Source: Solirubrobacterales bacterium
Lineage (GTDB): Bacteria; Actinomycetota; Thermoleophilia; Solirubrobacterales; Solirubrobacteraceae
Reading direction: 5' to 3'
Assembly (NCBI GenBank): GCA_003151895.1
Contig: PLYX01000010.1
Span: 1-13,748, forward strand
DNA length: 13,748 bases
The notes below the pieces were generated by a model. That model was given only the letters and a program-made list of their open reading frames with translations. It searched no databases and was not told the DNA's origin. Made by a program: the position numbers and the translations under genes. This document shows positions 12,150 through 13,748 of this stretch, piece by piece. How positions within the stretch are numbered: the first letter of the stretch is position 1; each line of letters begins with the position of its first letter.

Positions 12150-13730
12150 ATGACCATAGACGACCCCTCCGGCGACGGGGAGCCCCCTCGCGGGGACACC
12201 CTGAAGGGCGCAGGCAGACGCTCGCGCCCGCCTGTCCCCGAAAGGGGGACGGCCCACGAACTGAGGCGCTACGAAACTCTGTTCGCAGAGCGTACGCGCG
12301 GCATGCGCTCTTCGGCGATGCGCGACATGATGTCGCTCACAGAACGCCCCGAGGTGATCTCCCTCGCCGGGGGGCTGCCCGAGACACGGACGTTCCCCCC
12401 GGAGCTGTACGCGAAGCTGATGGGGAAGGTCGCCGCCGAGTCGACCGCCAGGGCACTCCAATACGGCCCCACGGAGGGTATGGCTTGCACTGTGAAGTGC
12501 ATCGTGGAGGTGATGGCCGCCGAAGGCACCTCGGTGGACCCGGACGAGGTGCTCGTCACAACCGGCGGCCAGCAGGTGATCGACCTGATGTGCAAGACAC
12601 TGATCGACCCGGGCGACACGATCGTGGCGGAGGCGCCCACCTATCCGGGAGCGGTACCCACGTTCGATGCCTACCAGGCGAACGTGGTGCAGATCGAGAT
12701 GGACTCCGACGGGATGCCGATCGACGAGCTCGAGCGGACGCTCGACCGCCTCCAGGACGAGGGCCGCGGCCCGAAGTTCATCTACACGATCCCGAACTTC
12801 CAGAACCCGGCCGGTGTGACGATGTCGCTGCCGCGCCGCCACCGTCTCGTCGAAGTGGCGCGCGAGCGTGAGATCTTGGTGCTCGAGGACAACCCCTACG
12901 GACTGCTCCGCTATGAGGGCGAGCCGCTCTCCACGCTCCATTCGCTGGATGCGCTCGCCGCGAAACGCGGAGGCGCCTCCGACTTCATCGTCTATCTGGG
13001 CACGTTCTCGAAGATCCTCTCCCCAGGCGTGCGTCTCGGTTGGGCGGTGGCGCCCAGGCCCGTGCTCGAGAAGCTCAACCTGTGCAAGCAGGGCGCCGAC
13101 CTGTGCTCCTCGCCCGTCACGCAGCTGTTCGTGGCCGCCTACTTCGAGGAGCGGGCCCGCGGCGGCGCACGAGACGGAGGGCTTGGCGGCGCACGGAGCG
13201 GCACGGACGGCGCCGGGAGCAACGGCGACGAGCCGCTCTGGCTGGCGCATCTGGAGTCGCTGAAGGAGCTCTATCGCGCCCGCCGTGACGTCATGCTCGA
13301 GGCGCTCGGCGAGCACTTCGGGTCGGCTGCCTCCTGGACCAAGCCGCGGGGCGGGCTGTTCATCTGGGCGACGCTGCCCGACTACATCGACACAACCGAC
13401 CTGCTTGCACGGGCGCTGGAGAGCGAGGCGGTCGCCTTCGTCCCGGGCCGTGCCGCCTACCTCGACGGGCGCGGCGCATCGTCGATGCGTCTCAACTTCG
13501 CGGGCGTGGGAGAGGAGGACATCCGCGAGGGGATAAAGCGGATCGGCAAGGTCGTGCGCGAGCAGGTCGGCTTGTTCGGGACGCTCACGGGCGCACAGCC
13601 GGCGGAGCGGGCCGGGACGCGGGATGCCGCAGCGCAGGATGCCGAGGGGAGGAGCGACGATCCAAGCATGGCGCAGGTCGTTGAGCTGCCCAGGCGCGAG
13701 CAACGCAAAGCCGAGCGCCGCAGCCGCTAG
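12150..13730 (+). CDS. PLP-dependent aminotransferase, class I/II (2-aminoadipate / MocR-like type)
   Basis: A fold-type I aminotransferase of about 526 aa, larger than the usual 400-450. The core begins at about residue 50: MRSSAMRDMMSLTERPEVIS, then LAGGLPETRTFPPE. Further landmarks are LQYGPTEG (103-110), TTGGQQVIDL (137-146), NFQNPAGVT (216-224), EDNPYGLLRYEGEPL (246-260), TFSKILSPGVRLGW (285-298) with Lys288 as the Schiff-base lysine, and SMRLNFAG with the substrate-carboxylate Arg. Closest recognised relatives are 2-aminoadipate/aromatic aminotransferases; the amino acid used is not certain. Additions are a hydrophilic leader (1-45), a Gly/Arg/Asp-rich insert (about 336-361) and a charged tail (about 480-526). 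ATG at 12150 follows GAGAGCGG. In-frame ATGs at 12102 and 12111 and a later one at 12303 are alternatives. It is divergent from the DUF4126-like gene across a 64-bp gap. Confidence 0.92.
   Translation: MTIDDPSGDGEPPRGDTLKGAGRRSRPPVPERGTAHELRRYETLFAERTRGMRSSAMRDMMSLTERPEVISLAGGLPETRTFPPELYAKLMGKVAAESTARALQYGPTEGMACTVKCIVEVMAAEGTSVDPDEVLVTTGGQQVIDLMCKTLIDPGDTIVAEAPTYPGAVPTFDAYQANVVQIEMDSDGMPIDELERTLDRLQDEGRGPKFIYTIPNFQNPAGVTMSLPRRHRLVEVAREREILVLEDNPYGLLRYEGEPLSTLHSLDALAAKRGGASDFIVYLGTFSKILSPGVRLGWAVAPRPVLEKLNLCKQGADLCSSPVTQLFVAAYFEERARGGARDGGLGGARSGTDGAGSNGDEPLWLAHLESLKELYRARRDVMLEALGEHFGSAASWTKPRGGLFIWATLPDYIDTTDLLARALESEAVAFVPGRAAYLDGRGASSMRLNFAGVGEEDIREGIKRIGKVVREQVGLFGTLTGAQPAERAGTRDAAAQDAEGRSDDPSMAQVVELPRREQRKAERRSR
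13161..13208. repeat. 24-bp imperfect repeat in the aminotransferase insert
   Basis: GGCGGCGCACGAGACGGAGG begins at 13161, and GGCGGCGCACGGAGCGGCAC begins 24 bp later at 13185. The units encode GGARDGGL and GGARSGTD. The period and the GGCGGCGC core recall the 24-bp repeat at 7167-7227. Confidence 0.5.
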
Positions 13731-13748
13731 GAATCCCCGGCGGCGAAG

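Noticed and set aside
11457..13703. Long minus-strand open frame of 748 codons
   Set aside because: It runs antisense through the aminotransferase, ignores the DUF4126-like gene frame and is Arg/Ala/His-rich with no domain. It is a GC-rich shadow.
1..13748. CRISPR array, tRNA, rRNA, integrase, transposase or toxin-antitoxin pair
   Set aside because: No regularly spaced direct repeats with unique spacers, no cloverleaf or rRNA-like blocks and no matching protein motifs were seen on either strand.

Overview
The window is uniformly GC-rich and reads as a stretch of actinobacterial chromosome. The short TAT-type Rieske protein, the GTG starts, the 4-bp gene overlaps and the set of neighbours suggest a Thermoleophilia/Solirubrobacterales-like organism; this lineage call is inference from gene style, not from a marker gene. 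There are 12 protein-coding genes, one of them cut by the left edge. No rRNA, tRNA, CRISPR array, transposase or phage gene was seen.

Region 1 (1-7131, all minus strand, transcribed right to left) looks like one long operon or a set of closely coupled ones. In transcription order it holds an AI-2E-family membrane protein, an ABC ATPase, an ABC-2 permease, hemB, hemL, an unrecognised 181-aa protein, a Rieske iron-sulfur protein, and the first 65 residues of cytochrome b. Several junctions overlap (GTGA or TGATG), which points to translational coupling. HemL makes 5-aminolevulinate and HemB condenses it to porphobilinogen. The genes that follow encode a bc-type quinol:cytochrome c oxidoreductase, whose cytochrome b carries heme, so heme supply and a heme enzyme share one transcript.

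Region 2 (7155-8039, plus strand) is a YmdB-type metallophosphoesterase, divergent from the AI-2E gene and overlapping tail-to-tail with the next gene. Region 3 (7966-12085, minus strand) is a three-gene cluster in transcription order: a DUF4126-like membrane protein, an alkaline-phosphatase-superfamily phosphodiesterase, and a polytopic GT-C-like glycosyltransferase with a PepSY-like N-terminal region. Region 4 (12150-13730, plus strand) is a fold-type I PLP aminotransferase with low-complexity additions.

Most genes are housekeeping and no new defence or mobile system is evident. The unusual material is the unknown gene lodged between hemL and the Rieske gene, a 43-bp inverted-repeat element between the Rieske and cytochrome b genes, and G-rich or tandem-repeat inserts placed inside non-conserved loops of several conserved genes. 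Two of these inserts, in unrelated genes, match at 18 of 19 bases.
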